A stretch of DNA of 64,000 nucleotides, taken from positions 1-64,000 of IMG/VR virus record IMGVR_UViG_3300027973_000054; one strand, 5' to 3'. Position 1 is the stretch's first letter, and every line of letters starts with the position of its first letter. This DNA comes from a virus. The notes under the pieces are model-generated. The model saw only the letters and a list, made by a program, of their open reading frames with translations, was not told the origin of the DNA and ran no database searches. Positions 43,859 to 51,123 of the stretch are shown in pieces. A program made the position numbers and the translations under genes.

Positions 43859-44947
43859 TTAGACAATTAGTCCAGCGACTACACGACCGTCGATACAAAC
43901 GCGACCCTCTTCGAGAGAACCGTAGAAACCAGTTTTCTCAGAGCGAGCAACGAATTGATCATCTGGAAGAACGGTGAATGTTCCACCGCTTTCAGATTGA
44001 CGAGCGATTGGGCGGATAAAGCCTTCTCTGCTTAGGTCGAGACCAACTACGAGTTCTTTTGTAACACTATCAAAAGTTTGTGAACCTTTGAATGCATCAA
44101 ATAGAGCGCTGTATTTTTGGCCTACGCCTAGTTCAACGAGTTCATGGAGGGTTACGCCATAAAGCTCTTGAGCGCCAGCACCACGATAGATTTCTTCACG
44201 AACACCATCAGGAAGATTTGTTCCTGCTGTGCCAGTTGTGGTGAATGGTTGATAAGCGAATGCACGGATATCAGCTTTGATTTCTGGACTAATAAATAAA
44301 TCTGTTAGTCCGTATGAATCAGTGGTTGTACCACCAGCATAAGAGGTATTAATTCTTTTTACTAGCGTCATTAGATTGTTTAGATCATTTAATGCAAATG
44401 AACCAGCTGTTGAAGCGTTGATGATTTGACCACCAGAAACTCCGTTGTTTGTGCCAACGGCTGGAGTACGAGCTTCTGCAAGGGCTTTTAATACTACTGC
44501 CCAAGCATTACGTTCTTGTTTTACAAGAACTTCATTGCTCATTCTCTCTACTGCTTTGCTGACTACATCAATACGGCCAGTACGAGCATAGCGCTTTAAG
44601 AAGCTGACTGCTGCATCGAGGCGGTATGTTGAAATTTTCAACTCACTGAAGCCTTCTACTGCTGAAGAAGGAAGTCCGCCTGCTACATTTTGACTCCAAA
44701 CTGTAACATAATCTTGACTTTGGTCGAACCATAGATCAAGAGGAAGACTAGGATTATCATCTGCATCATAGGGTGCATCAGTGTAGATTGCACTGGCTGT
44801 GCCAGCTTGCATTAGAACCTTACTTACGACTGGTCCAATGAAAGCAGCAAAAGCTTCTGAAGCTTCGCGAGCTACTGTAACATCTCTGCTACCCATAGCT
44901 TTTACAAGCTCAACTTGCTCTGGTGTATTTTTTAATTTGATTTTCAT
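43859..44947 (-). CDS. Major capsid protein (HK97 fold)
   Basis: 362 residues. Its composition is balanced and its codon use is less AT-biased than its neighbours, as seen for very highly expressed phage genes. Helical N-terminus 'MGSRDVTVAREASEAFAAFI', a central spine-helix region 'VVSKAVERMSNEVLVKQERN', and P/A-domain style segments ending 'EEGRVCIDGRVVAGLIV'. Order is protease-scaffold, decoration, capsid, as in many HK97-like phages, and it has a strong AAGGAG ribosome site and its own terminator. Fold inferred from layout and pattern. Confidence 0.85.
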   Translation of the reverse strand: MKIKLKNTPEQVELVKAMGSRDVTVAREASEAFAAFIGPVVSKVLMQAGTASAIYTDAPYDADDNPSLPLDLWFDQSQDYVTVWSQNVAGGLPSSAVEGFSELKISTYRLDAAVSFLKRYARTGRIDVVSKAVERMSNEVLVKQERNAWAVVLKALAEARTPAVGTNNGVSGGQIINASTAGSFALNDLNNLMTLVKRINTSYAGGTTTDSYGLTDLFISPEIKADIRAFAYQPFTTTGTAGTNLPDGVREEIYRGAGAQELYGVTLHELVELGVGQKYSALFDAFKGSQTFDSVTKELVVGLDLSREGFIRPIARQSESGGTFTVLPDDQFVARSEKTGFYGSLEEGRVCIDGRVVAGLIV

Positions 44948-44967
44948 TTTTTATAATTCTCCTTAAA

Positions 44968-45585
44968 TTAGAAGTTGAGTTTGAGTAGAGCAACACCATT
45001 TACTGGTTTGCTAAGTAGACTGCCGACTTTATTGCTTGGTGTTGTACCATTAGCAGTACTGTCAACTGTACTTAGTTCACCTGCATTTAGGTTACTTAGA
45101 TAAACTCCTGCGCCAACAGCGGCTGTGTTAGCAATTTCTGTTCCACTATAGACTACAACGCCTCTAGTTAGAACTGGAACACCTTGTCCACTGACGACTA
45201 CTCCCTTTTCAGCAGCTTTGCGTGGGAAGTGAACGAGCTTTTGGCCGTTTTCGTCTAGTTCTTGGGTGGTTACTAATGTGATTCCGAGAGCCGCTACGCC
45301 TGATGTTGCAGCTGTTACTTTTGCTGTTAAAGCATAGCGATCAGAAACTACATTTGTAAATCCTGCGCCTACTGCACCAGCTAGATCAACTGGGATTGCA
45401 CCTAGAAATCCTGTTCCACCTGGAGTTGTAGAGGCTACGATTGGTTGAAAACCGTTTCCGATAACTTTAACTACTGTACCTGCAGTGGCAATAACGCCAT
45501 TAGCGTCTTGAGCTCCACTGTAAGCAAATAGGTTGACTACATCATGTTCGCTGTAATCTCTGAATGGTCTTAATGTATGTGCCAT
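44968..45585 (-). CDS. Probable capsid decoration protein
   Basis: 205 residues, Gly/Ala/Val-rich, one beta-sandwich-like domain with 'GTVVKVIGNGFQPI' and 'VPVLTRGVVVYSGTEIANTA'. No Cys and few charged residues. It is placed between the scaffold and the capsid genes, the usual site of lambda gpD-type head-stabilising proteins, with an AAGGAG ribosome site and codon use like the capsid gene. High expression is expected. It could instead be a minor head spike. Confidence 0.65.
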   Translation of the reverse strand: MAHTLRPFRDYSEHDVVNLFAYSGAQDANGVIATAGTVVKVIGNGFQPIVASTTPGGTGFLGAIPVDLAGAVGAGFTNVVSDRYALTAKVTAATSGVAALGITLVTTQELDENGQKLVHFPRKAAEKGVVVSGQGVPVLTRGVVVYSGTEIANTAAVGAGVYLSNLNAGELSTVDSTANGTTPSNKVGSLLSKPVNGVALLKLNF

Positions 45586-45606
45586 AGTATTTTTCTCCTT
45601 ATTTGT

Positions 45607-47151
45607 TTATTTAATATCAAATCCTTCAAGACCGAAAGCTTTGCTATATTTTTCACGTAGCGAAGGCTCAACGGTTGTTGTTGAATTTGGAATTGAATTT
45701 GTTTCGATATTTGAATTATCGAGAACTTCGTCTACAACTTCGGTTGCAGATTGTTCAGAAGCTGTTGAAGCTTTAACTTCTTCGGTTACTTGAGTAACTT
45801 CAGAGGCTTTAGCTTTTTTCATTTCTTCTTCTTTTGCTTTTTTAGCCATTTTACTTTTTTCTTTCATAAGAACGGCCATCTTATTTTTGTAAGCAGCAAA
45901 AGTTTCATCATTCAAATCTTTTACGTCAGTAGCTAGAACTTGACGATCTTCATCTGTTAGATCATATTCTTCGTCAAGAGAAGCCATTCTTATGTTAAAT
46001 GCTTCTTCTTTAATTTTAGCAGCTTTTTCTTCCTCTAATTGAGCAAGAATAGCTTTGAGTTTTTCTAGCTCTTCTTTTACTTTTCCACTCTCTGTTGAAA
46101 GTGATTCGTATTTTTCTTGAGCGGCTTTAATAGCGTTATCTTTTTCAGTTCTTTCGGCTACGAAAGTTTCTGAGGCTTTCTTTAGCTCGTCTTGAATGAA
46201 ATCGGCTACGCTAGAAGCAGTTACTTGCTTCAAAAGCTCGTCTGTTATTTGGTTGATATTTTCTATTTTCATAATTATTCTGTTTATAACTCCTTCTTCA
46301 TTTACAGTATTTTCTTCATCTTGTGAAATTTTATTTTCATAAGATACTTCTGAAGAGTCTGACATTTGGTCATTTTCTTCTGTTTTGGATAATTCAATAT
46401 CCATTTGATTTTCGTCTTTGACGGCTACTCCTTGAACATCAGCAGCAGGATTGGCTGTTAAACCTATTCCTAATGGAATAACATTTCCTAATACTTGACG
46501 ATAAATAGATGTATTTTTATCTACTCTACCAGAGCCACCAAAAGCTTTTAAATTTTTCTTTAATTTCTCTTTTTCTTTTTCATTAGATACAAATGTGCCA
46601 TCTTCTAGATTTTTATTATTGCCATTTAATAGAACTAAATCATATTCATTAAATCCAAGCTCCCAGCTAGCGCTAACATTCATGTAATTTTCGCTAGAAG
46701 GATCATTGCTTTCTTCGATAAGATTAGATAATTGAGGATTAATAATTTTCCAGATTACTCCACCTAGAGTAATATAATAAGGTTCTTTCATCTTTTTGGC
46801 TTCATCTTCTGTGATAACTTTATTATCGCCGAACTTACTAAAACTAGCCGTTAATATGCAACCAACAACTTTTGTTCTATCATGTTCAACATTAATTGGT
46901 TTATTAACGAAATTTTTAAGCATTTCTACTGCTGTAGAAGAGTCTACTACATCACCATTTTTATTAACTCTATTAACTACGCAAGCATCAAAAGCAATAG
47001 GAAGAAGATCAATATTCTTGTCTGTGTCAATATTTGGTACAAATTTCTTTAAACTATCAATAGAAGCTAATGAAAGATATTTATCTTTCTCTTCACTAAC
47101 TAGTGGTTTAACTTGTAAATTTGCAAATGTGGTTGTAAATTCAAAATTCAT
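45607..47151 (-). CDS. Prohead protease fused to scaffold
   Basis: 514 residues. The protease part (about 1-235) has the pattern of phage prohead serine proteases: His90 in 'INVEHDRTKVVGCIL' and a serine in 'NVSASWELGF' (Ser160 or Ser162). An acidic linker (about 245-290) leads to a long coiled-coil scaffold (about 295-445: 'KVKEELEKLKAILAQLEEEK', 'KEKSKMAKKAKEEEMKKA'). In-frame ATG at 46272 (residue 294) could start a free scaffold as lambda Nu3 does, but the AAGGAG box is 17 nt away, which is long. The scaffold should guide capsid assembly and then be digested by the protease. Confidence 0.8.
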   Translation of the reverse strand: MNFEFTTTFANLQVKPLVSEEKDKYLSLASIDSLKKFVPNIDTDKNIDLLPIAFDACVVNRVNKNGDVVDSSTAVEMLKNFVNKPINVEHDRTKVVGCILTASFSKFGDNKVITEDEAKKMKEPYYITLGGVIWKIINPQLSNLIEESNDPSSENYMNVSASWELGFNEYDLVLLNGNNKNLEDGTFVSNEKEKEKLKKNLKAFGGSGRVDKNTSIYRQVLGNVIPLGIGLTANPAADVQGVAVKDENQMDIELSKTEENDQMSDSSEVSYENKISQDEENTVNEEGVINRIIMKIENINQITDELLKQVTASSVADFIQDELKKASETFVAERTEKDNAIKAAQEKYESLSTESGKVKEELEKLKAILAQLEEEKAAKIKEEAFNIRMASLDEEYDLTDEDRQVLATDVKDLNDETFAAYKNKMAVLMKEKSKMAKKAKEEEMKKAKASEVTQVTEEVKASTASEQSATEVVDEVLDNSNIETNSIPNSTTTVEPSLREKYSKAFGLEGFDIK

Positions 47152-47155
47152 ATTT

Positions 47156-47749
47156 TTATATGTTATTGCCTAATCCGTAAATAGTTACACCATCGTCTTC
47201 ATCTTCTAGATATAATTCTTCTGCACTGTTAAAATCAAAATCATTTAAATCAAAATTTTTAATATCTTCTTGTGCTTGGGCAAAATCTTCATCATCTGGT
47301 TCAAAATTAGCTTCAATTATATAATTATTAGATGAACCACGAGCAATATCACTATCAGCTTTTCTATAAGAATCTTTTACTTTACCACCACTTACCATTT
47401 TTAAAAACATATTTACGCGTGCCATAGCCCAACCACCTCTAGTCATTCCTGGTCTGTGAGAAGAAGAAAATGCTCCTGCACCACGACGATATACTTTTTT
47501 TAATTGACCAAGAGTTACTTTTTTCTTATTTTTACTATTGTGTTCTTTAACTTTATTTTTAAGAGCTTCAATTACTTTTTTAGAAAATTCAATAGCTTTA
47601 TCGCTTTTTGTGCCTGCACTTCCAGGTTTATTACGAGAAGAACCTTTTTTTCTTTCTGAAGGTTTTGATGGTGTTTGAGCTGCGGATTTTCGACCAGATC
47701 TTTTAGCTTTAATCAAATCAAAGCCGTATTGTTCAGAATTGTAATTCAT
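47156..47749 (-). CDS. Head-associated basic protein (DUF5824-like)
   Basis: 197 residues from the ATG at 47749 (a GTG at 47770 is an alternative). The N-terminus is basic and low-complexity ('KRSGRKSAAQTPSKPSERKK'). The core 'TLGQLKKVYRRGAGAFSSSH' with 'RPGMTRGGWAMARVNMFLKM' (about residues 81-120) is the conserved DUF5824-type motif of phage head-region genes. The C-terminus is very acidic ('DEDFAQAQEDIKNFDLNDFD'). The opposite charges suggest DNA or scaffold contacts. Location just upstream of the protease-scaffold gene supports a head-assembly role. Confidence 0.62.
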   Translation of the reverse strand: MNYNSEQYGFDLIKAKRSGRKSAAQTPSKPSERKKGSSRNKPGSAGTKSDKAIEFSKKVIEALKNKVKEHNSKNKKKVTLGQLKKVYRRGAGAFSSSHRPGMTRGGWAMARVNMFLKMVSGGKVKDSYRKADSDIARGSSNNYIIEANFEPDDEDFAQAQEDIKNFDLNDFDFNSAEELYLEDEDDGVTIYGLGNNI

Positions 47750-47799
47750 ATTCTTATATATAATATACACCTAAACGTTATATTTTTAATTAATTTTAA

Positions 47800-47949
47800 T
47801 TATTTTTTGTATAATTCTTTGGTTACATCATCTGCAGAACCCATAGTGGGAGTTTCTGGATATTTAGTTGGTAATTCTCTGCTTTCATAATTCGGCTCAG
47901 AACAGCTAATTAATAAAAATAAAGGTAGTATCAATATTAATTTTTTCAT
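47800..47949 (-). CDS. Small lipoprotein (o-spanin candidate)
   Basis: 49 residues, a short ORF not normally called. It opens 'MKKLILILPLFLLISCSEPN': basic start, hydrophobic core, and a lipobox LISC giving lipidation at Cys16. The mature part is 34 residues, with prolines, and ends 'DDVTKELYKK'. Size, proline content and place next to the lysozyme gene resemble Rz1-type outer-membrane spanins. A GTGTAAT element overlapping the lysozyme stop lies exactly 7 nt before the ATG and there is no Shine-Dalgarno sequence. Coding is well supported by the lipobox; spanin role is inference. Confidence 0.65.
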   Translation of the reverse strand: MKKLILILPLFLLISCSEPNYESRELPTKYPETPTMGSADDVTKELYKK

Positions 47950-47956
47950 AATAGTT

Positions 47957-47963
47957 ATTACAC
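47957..47963 (-). promoter_or_regulatory. GTGTAAT element 7 nt before the small lipoprotein ATG
   Basis: The element overlaps the lysozyme stop codon (GTG TAA T). The 7-nt gap holds no ribosome site. It would be the nearest such promoter upstream of the head genes as far as the capsid terminator. Confidence 0.5.
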
Positions 47964-48584
47964 ATTTAATGATTCTTCTATTAATTTAGCTTCTGCGTCT
48001 CGCCTTCTACTCATGCCCTTTTCTATGCTTCCACCAATCCATATTCTTTTCATATTTCTTATTTGATTAGCAATAAATGATAAAGCTTTTTGATCATAGT
48101 TCGATACTAATTTCATACCATCTCTTATTAATTTCATTTCGCGGCGACGATCACCTTCTAAAGCTGCTCCTCTATTAAATACAAGACTAACCAATCCACC
48201 TTTTGCATCTTCTGGAAGATTATCAAAATTTGGAAATGTATTACGAGTTAAGTTATAAAATTTAGTTACAGTTTTATTATTAAATACTTTTAGCGCAAGT
48301 TCCCAAGGAATAGTTATATCTTTTAATCCTCTTATAAGATTTTTTGTATTATATCCTTTAATACCAACTACTTTATATAATCTATCAAAAGTTTCTTTAG
48401 GAAGATCTTTCCAATCTTCACTAAATTCTGTTTTATTTACATAACCCAAATCGTAACCAACGCCAATAGTTACTCCACTTTGCTCTCCTGGCCATGCTGG
48501 ATTTTTTAAAAATTTATTGTAATAATTTTCTCCACCACCAACTTCAAATTCTAAAACAAGATCAAGAGATTTTTTTGAAAGCAT
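47958..48584 (-). CDS. Lysozyme-fold endolysin (GH24/pesticin-like)
   Basis: 208 residues. The N-terminus 'LDLVLEFEVGGGENYYNKFL' followed by 'PAWPGEQSGVTIGVGYDLG' (residues 29-47) matches the 'EfEG...Y....P.WPGg.SGvTIGiGYDLG' catalytic region of pesticin-like and GH24 muramidases; Glu14 or Glu12 and Thr39 are the likely catalytic residues. The C-terminal helical lobe has 'LVSLVFNRGAALEGDRRREM'. There is no signal peptide, so release needs a holin. A frameshifted copy of its first 60-90 nt remains at 49113-49190. Confidence 0.85.
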   Translation of the reverse strand: MLSKKSLDLVLEFEVGGGENYYNKFLKNPAWPGEQSGVTIGVGYDLGYVNKTEFSEDWKDLPKETFDRLYKVVGIKGYNTKNLIRGLKDITIPWELALKVFNNKTVTKFYNLTRNTFPNFDNLPEDAKGGLVSLVFNRGAALEGDRRREMKLIRDGMKLVSNYDQKALSFIANQIRNMKRIWIGGSIEKGMSRRRDAEAKLIEESLNV

Positions 48585-48593
48585 TTTTATATT

Positions 48594-48863
48594 TTACCAT
48601 TCAGCCATGGAAACTCTTATCCAGTTATTATCTCCTGCACCATAATAAATATAATCACCATCTGAAGCTAATTGTCCACTTGAACCTGGAGATGATATAG
48701 TTGAAGGATAATATGTACTATAATCATATAAATTTAAAAGACCAGTTTGTGATGCTACTTCATACGGAAGATAAGTTGATAGGTATCCTAGTCCTTGATT
48801 TTGTTTAGAAATTAAAAGTGTATTATTTTTTGCCTGATTATAGGAAAAAGAAATTTCGCCCAT
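48594..48863 (-). CDS. Small virion-surface protein with SPGxxGQ...AEW C-terminus
   Basis: 89 residues. An N-terminal beta part is followed by a C-terminal module 'SSPGSSGQLASDGDYIYYGA' then 'NNWIRVSMAEW', which it shares with the 73-residue protein upstream. This short module recurs at the C-terminus of many phage surface proteins. It starts 6 nt after its paralogue and ends 9 nt before the lysozyme gene. Perhaps a decoration or fibre-tip protein. Confidence 0.5.
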   Translation of the reverse strand: MGEISFSYNQAKNNTLLISKQNQGLGYLSTYLPYEVASQTGLLNLYDYSTYYPSTISSPGSSGQLASDGDYIYYGAGDNNWIRVSMAEW

Positions 48864-48869
48864 TTTATA

Positions 48870-49091
48870 TTACCATTCAGCTAGAGCTGTTCTAACCCAT
48901 AGATTGGTAGCTTTACAAAAATAAAGATAATTACTATCTGCGGTAATTTGCCCCGCTGTTCCTGGAGATGTTGAAGTTGCTGGAACATAAGATGTATCCA
49001 TTACAAATCCTCCATCATATCCAGGGCCAGCATCTGTGATAAAATCTGCTAAAGATGCTATAAAATCTGCTGGAAATTCTTCTGTTTTCAT
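48870..49091 (-). CDS. Small virion-surface protein with SPGxxGQ...AEW C-terminus (paralogue)
   Basis: 73 residues. The C-terminal half 'STSPGTAGQITADSNYLYFC' and 'TNLWVRTALAEW' parallels the 89-residue neighbour, while the N-terminus is acidic and different. A GTGTAAT element lies 10 nt before the ATG with no clear ribosome site. Sits between the broken lysozyme copy and the 89-residue gene. Confidence 0.5.
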   Translation of the reverse strand: MKTEEFPADFIASLADFITDAGPGYDGGFVMDTSYVPATSTSPGTAGQITADSNYLYFCKATNLWVRTALAEW

Positions 49092-49101
49092 TGTATATTA
49101 G

Positions 49102-49108
49102 ATTACAC
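49102..49108 (-). promoter_or_regulatory. GTGTAAT element 10 nt before the 73-residue gene
   Basis: Minus-strand 'TTGTGTAATCTAATATACA' directly precedes the ATG. It lies downstream of the remnant lysozyme ORF, so it may serve the genes that follow the break. Confidence 0.45.
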
Positions 49109-49112
49109 AATT

Positions 49113-49190
49113 TTAAGAGTTTATTATAATAATTTCGCCACCACCAATTTCAAATGCAAGAACAAGATCTAAAGATTTTTTATTTAACAT
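49113..49190 (-). pseudogene. Frameshifted remnant of a second lysozyme gene
   Basis: The ORF opens 'MLNKKSLDLVLAFEIGGGE', matching 16 of the first 19 residues of the lysozyme at 47958-48584 (changes S3N, E12A and V15I). It then runs out of frame and stops after 25 codons. One missing A after the GAA codon explains the shift; restoring it gives 'ENYYNKLLK' in line with the intact gene's 'ENYYNKFLK'. Beyond about 49110 the similarity is lost. It starts 2 nt after the surface-protein stop at 49193-49195. Confidence 0.7.
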
Positions 49191-49192
49191 AA

Positions 49193-49767
49193 TTAATCAT
49201 ATCTATACATTTCTGCGCCCCATAAAGCAAACCTTACTCCTGCGGTAATATCTGCACAAAAAACGCAGTTATATAACTATTCATGCTAGGACCAGTAGTA
49301 AATGTTATAGTAAACTTTTGCCATGTAGAAGTTAAGTTTCCAAGCGCTTCTATAACTACTCTGTCGCCACCTCCGTCTTTTGTTACGTTTACTATTTGAC
49401 CATCAGTAGCCACTCCAAGAGTTGATTTTGCCCAAATAGAAAATTCATATTTAGTATATGGTCTCCAGTATTCAAGAAATCCTTGAGATACAAAAGAGTT
49501 ACCTGTGTCCAAAGATTCATATTCTACTGCTGTATTAGAACCATCTGGAGCTGTAGTTTTTCCAATTCTAGAAGTACTGCTTGCTAGATACCATCCAGGA
49601 CCGTCAAGAGGATTCACGGCTGGACATGTATCTGTATCTACTTCAAAAGGACATGTAAATAAATTAGTTCGTTTATTTATTTTTATTTTTCCACGACCAA
49701 GATTTTGTTTTTTAATAGAAATCTTGTTATTTTTACTTAAATTAGAATTAACTTGTAAGCGACCCAT
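49193..49767 (-). CDS. Carbohydrate-binding-like surface protein, apparently frameshifted near its end
   Basis: As read, the frame from 49767 ends at 49234 (177 residues). A jelly-roll module is seen at about 30-170 ('NPLDGPGWYLASSTSRIGKT', 'WAKSTLGVATDGQIVNVTKD', 'WQKFTITFTTGPSMNSYITA'). Just after 'YITAFFV' a run of six T (about 49253-49258) precedes an early stop. Adding one T opens 'ADITAGVRFALWGAEMYRYD' with a stop at 49193-49195. 'FALWGAEM' matches the family's usual '..WGAQ.E' ending. So the intact gene probably spans 49193-49767. Cause is either sequencing, mutation or slippage. Confidence 0.6.
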
Positions 49768-49772
49768 TTTAT

Positions 49773-50189
49773 TTAATTATTTATTTTATCTATCGTCTTG
49801 TCTAGTATATTATCTGCTGGGACTTTTTCTTTTAACCAACTATTAAGAACTCCAAAATAAACAAGATGTTCGCTATCAATAATATATAATTCATTATTAA
49901 AATTATCTTTATAAGGTTTGATACCAGAATCAATTTTTAGTTCTATTGCTTTTTCTTTTTTAAATTTAATTTTATACATGCTAATTAAATTATTATATCT
50001 CTCGCGCGCTTGAGAAGTAATTAACGCATCATCTCCAACAAAAGAAATTAATCCACTATTATCTTTTTGATATTGCTTTGGAGTACTTGCGTCATATGAA
50101 GATTTGTCATCTTCTATTTTATTTGGTGTCACAGTAGCACAACCAATTAGAAAAAAATTAAGAGCTAATACGCTTGCGAACTTCTTCAA
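49773..50189 (-). CDS. Lipoprotein
   Basis: 138 residues. Signal peptide 'MKKFASVLALNFFLIGCATV' with lipobox LIGC (Cys17). The mature part has an Asn/Lys-rich linker and a helical segment ('ARERYNNLISMYKIKFKKEK') and ends in a charged 'DNILDKTIDKINN'. Its start overlaps the previous gene by 32 nt. It could be an outer-membrane spanin partner of the coiled-coil protein at 50158-50358, or a superinfection-related lipoprotein. Family not recognised. Confidence 0.6.
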   Translation of the reverse strand: MKKFASVLALNFFLIGCATVTPNKIEDDKSSYDASTPKQYQKDNSGLISFVGDDALITSQARERYNNLISMYKIKFKKEKAIELKIDSGIKPYKDNFNNELYIIDSEHLVYFGVLNSWLKEKVPADNILDKTIDKINN

Positions 50190-50358
50190 GATTTTTCTCC
50201 TGTACTTCTTTTTCTATTTCACTTTGATAGTGGACTTCTTTTTGAGCTTCTTGACGCTCTTTCATTTCTTTTGTATTCTTTGCGCCGAATACGTTATTGA
50301 TTGCTGCGAATATTCCAGATACTGCTGAGAGTAATGCTTGGAGTATTCCAGTTGGCAT
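50158..50358 (-). CDS. Small amphipathic/coiled-coil protein (i-spanin-like candidate)
   Basis: 66 residues. An N-terminal hydrophobic stretch 'ILQALLSAVSGIFAAINNVF' (about 5-24) could anchor the inner membrane; residues 30-64 are a highly charged coiled coil ('ERQEAQKEVHYQSEIEKEVQ'). Membrane anchor plus periplasmic coiled coil, overlapping a lipoprotein gene, is the typical inner/outer spanin arrangement. The reading is inferred; a membrane helix is only moderately hydrophobic. Confidence 0.5.
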   Translation of the reverse strand: MPTGILQALLSAVSGIFAAINNVFGAKNTKEMKERQEAQKEVHYQSEIEKEVQEKNLEEVRKRISS

Positions 50359-50360
50359 AA

Positions 50361-50810
50361 TTACTCTACGTAACTTGCTGTAGCATCTTTACATCCAGAT
50401 GCAATAGCGTTAAGTACCTTAATAGCAAGTGCGGTATTACCATCTAGCCTTGCAAATTGTTGAGCATAAAGATCTTTGATTACAGTAACATAATTTGCCC
50501 AATGAGTTTTTTCACTTGGAAGATAATCGTTAAGAGCTTTTTGTAATTGTTCTGGAGTCGGAGTATTTCCAGCCGTTAATCCTTCTACAATTGCTGCAAC
50601 ATGATTAATCATTTTAGCTTTTTCAATTCTATCGTTACCAGAAACTGCTTGATCAAGAACAACAGTGCAAGCTAATACTACTGCTGGCTTAACATAAGGA
50701 AGAGTATTTTCAACACTTGTTGCAACATCAACTTTTCCAGTATTGGTTGTAGCGCAAGCGCCAAGAAATACGCTCAAAAGAGCAACTGCGGTTAATTGTA
50801 ATTTATTCAT
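50361..50810 (-). CDS. Lipoprotein in lysis region
   Basis: 149 residues. Signal peptide 'LTAVALLSVFLGACATTNTG' with lipobox LGAC (Cys19). The mature part is helical ('RIEKAKMINHVAAIVEGLTA', 'AQQFARLDGNTALAIKVLNA') with two further Cys. It overlaps the holin-like gene by 4 nt. Function unknown; could be an immunity or adsorption-blocking lipoprotein or part of the lysis set. Confidence 0.55.
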   Translation of the reverse strand: MNKLQLTAVALLSVFLGACATTNTGKVDVATSVENTLPYVKPAVVLACTVVLDQAVSGNDRIEKAKMINHVAAIVEGLTAGNTPTPEQLQKALNDYLPSEKTHWANYVTVIKDLYAQQFARLDGNTALAIKVLNAIASGCKDATASYVE

Positions 50811-51091
50811 ATGTTTTCTCCATTTGTTCTATCTTTTGCTTCACTTGTTTGAGCTACTGTTCCACCAGTAACTGCTGCATCTTTTACTGTAAGTGCAAAA
50901 ACTATTCCAGAAACAACTGCGATTAATTTTGCAATTCCAAGAATATAAATTTCTGCCTTATCTGGAAGAAAGGCTACTAGACTTGGATCTGAATGAATTG
51001 CTATTGCTGTGCAAACTGCTACAACCGTAGCAATTCCAGATGAGCTAGATCTCCAATTAGGGCCAAATATTTTAGATAGCATAGTTTTCAT
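50807..51091 (-). CDS. Holin-like membrane protein
   Basis: 94 residues, two membrane segments (about 19-33 'GIATVVAVCTAIAIH' and 50-68 'ILGIAKLIAVVSGIVFALTV'), a short 'IFGPNWRSSSSG' opening common to phage holin-like proteins, and a charged tail. It precedes two lipoproteins, a coiled-coil protein and, further on, the endolysin. A GTGTAAT element lies 5 nt before the ATG. Confidence 0.62.
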   Translation of the reverse strand: MKTMLSKIFGPNWRSSSSGIATVVAVCTAIAIHSDPSLVAFLPDKAEIYILGIAKLIAVVSGIVFALTVKDAAVTGGTVAQTSEAKDRTNGENI

Positions 51092-51096
51092 AAGAT

Positions 51097-51103
51097 ATTA
51101 CAC
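51097..51103 (-). promoter_or_regulatory. GTGTAAT element upstream of the holin-like gene
   Basis: Minus-strand 'TAGTGTAATATCTTATG': 5 nt to the first ATG, 14 nt to a second in-frame ATG (M4). The second may be the start if the leader begins about 7 nt after the element. Confidence 0.45.
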
Positions 51104-51123
51104 TATATTATATATATTAAAAA

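Noticed and set aside
47764-47770. GTGTATA upstream of the 197-residue head gene as another element
   Set aside because: It departs from GTGTAA at the sixth base and has a 14-nt gap with only a weak ribosome site.
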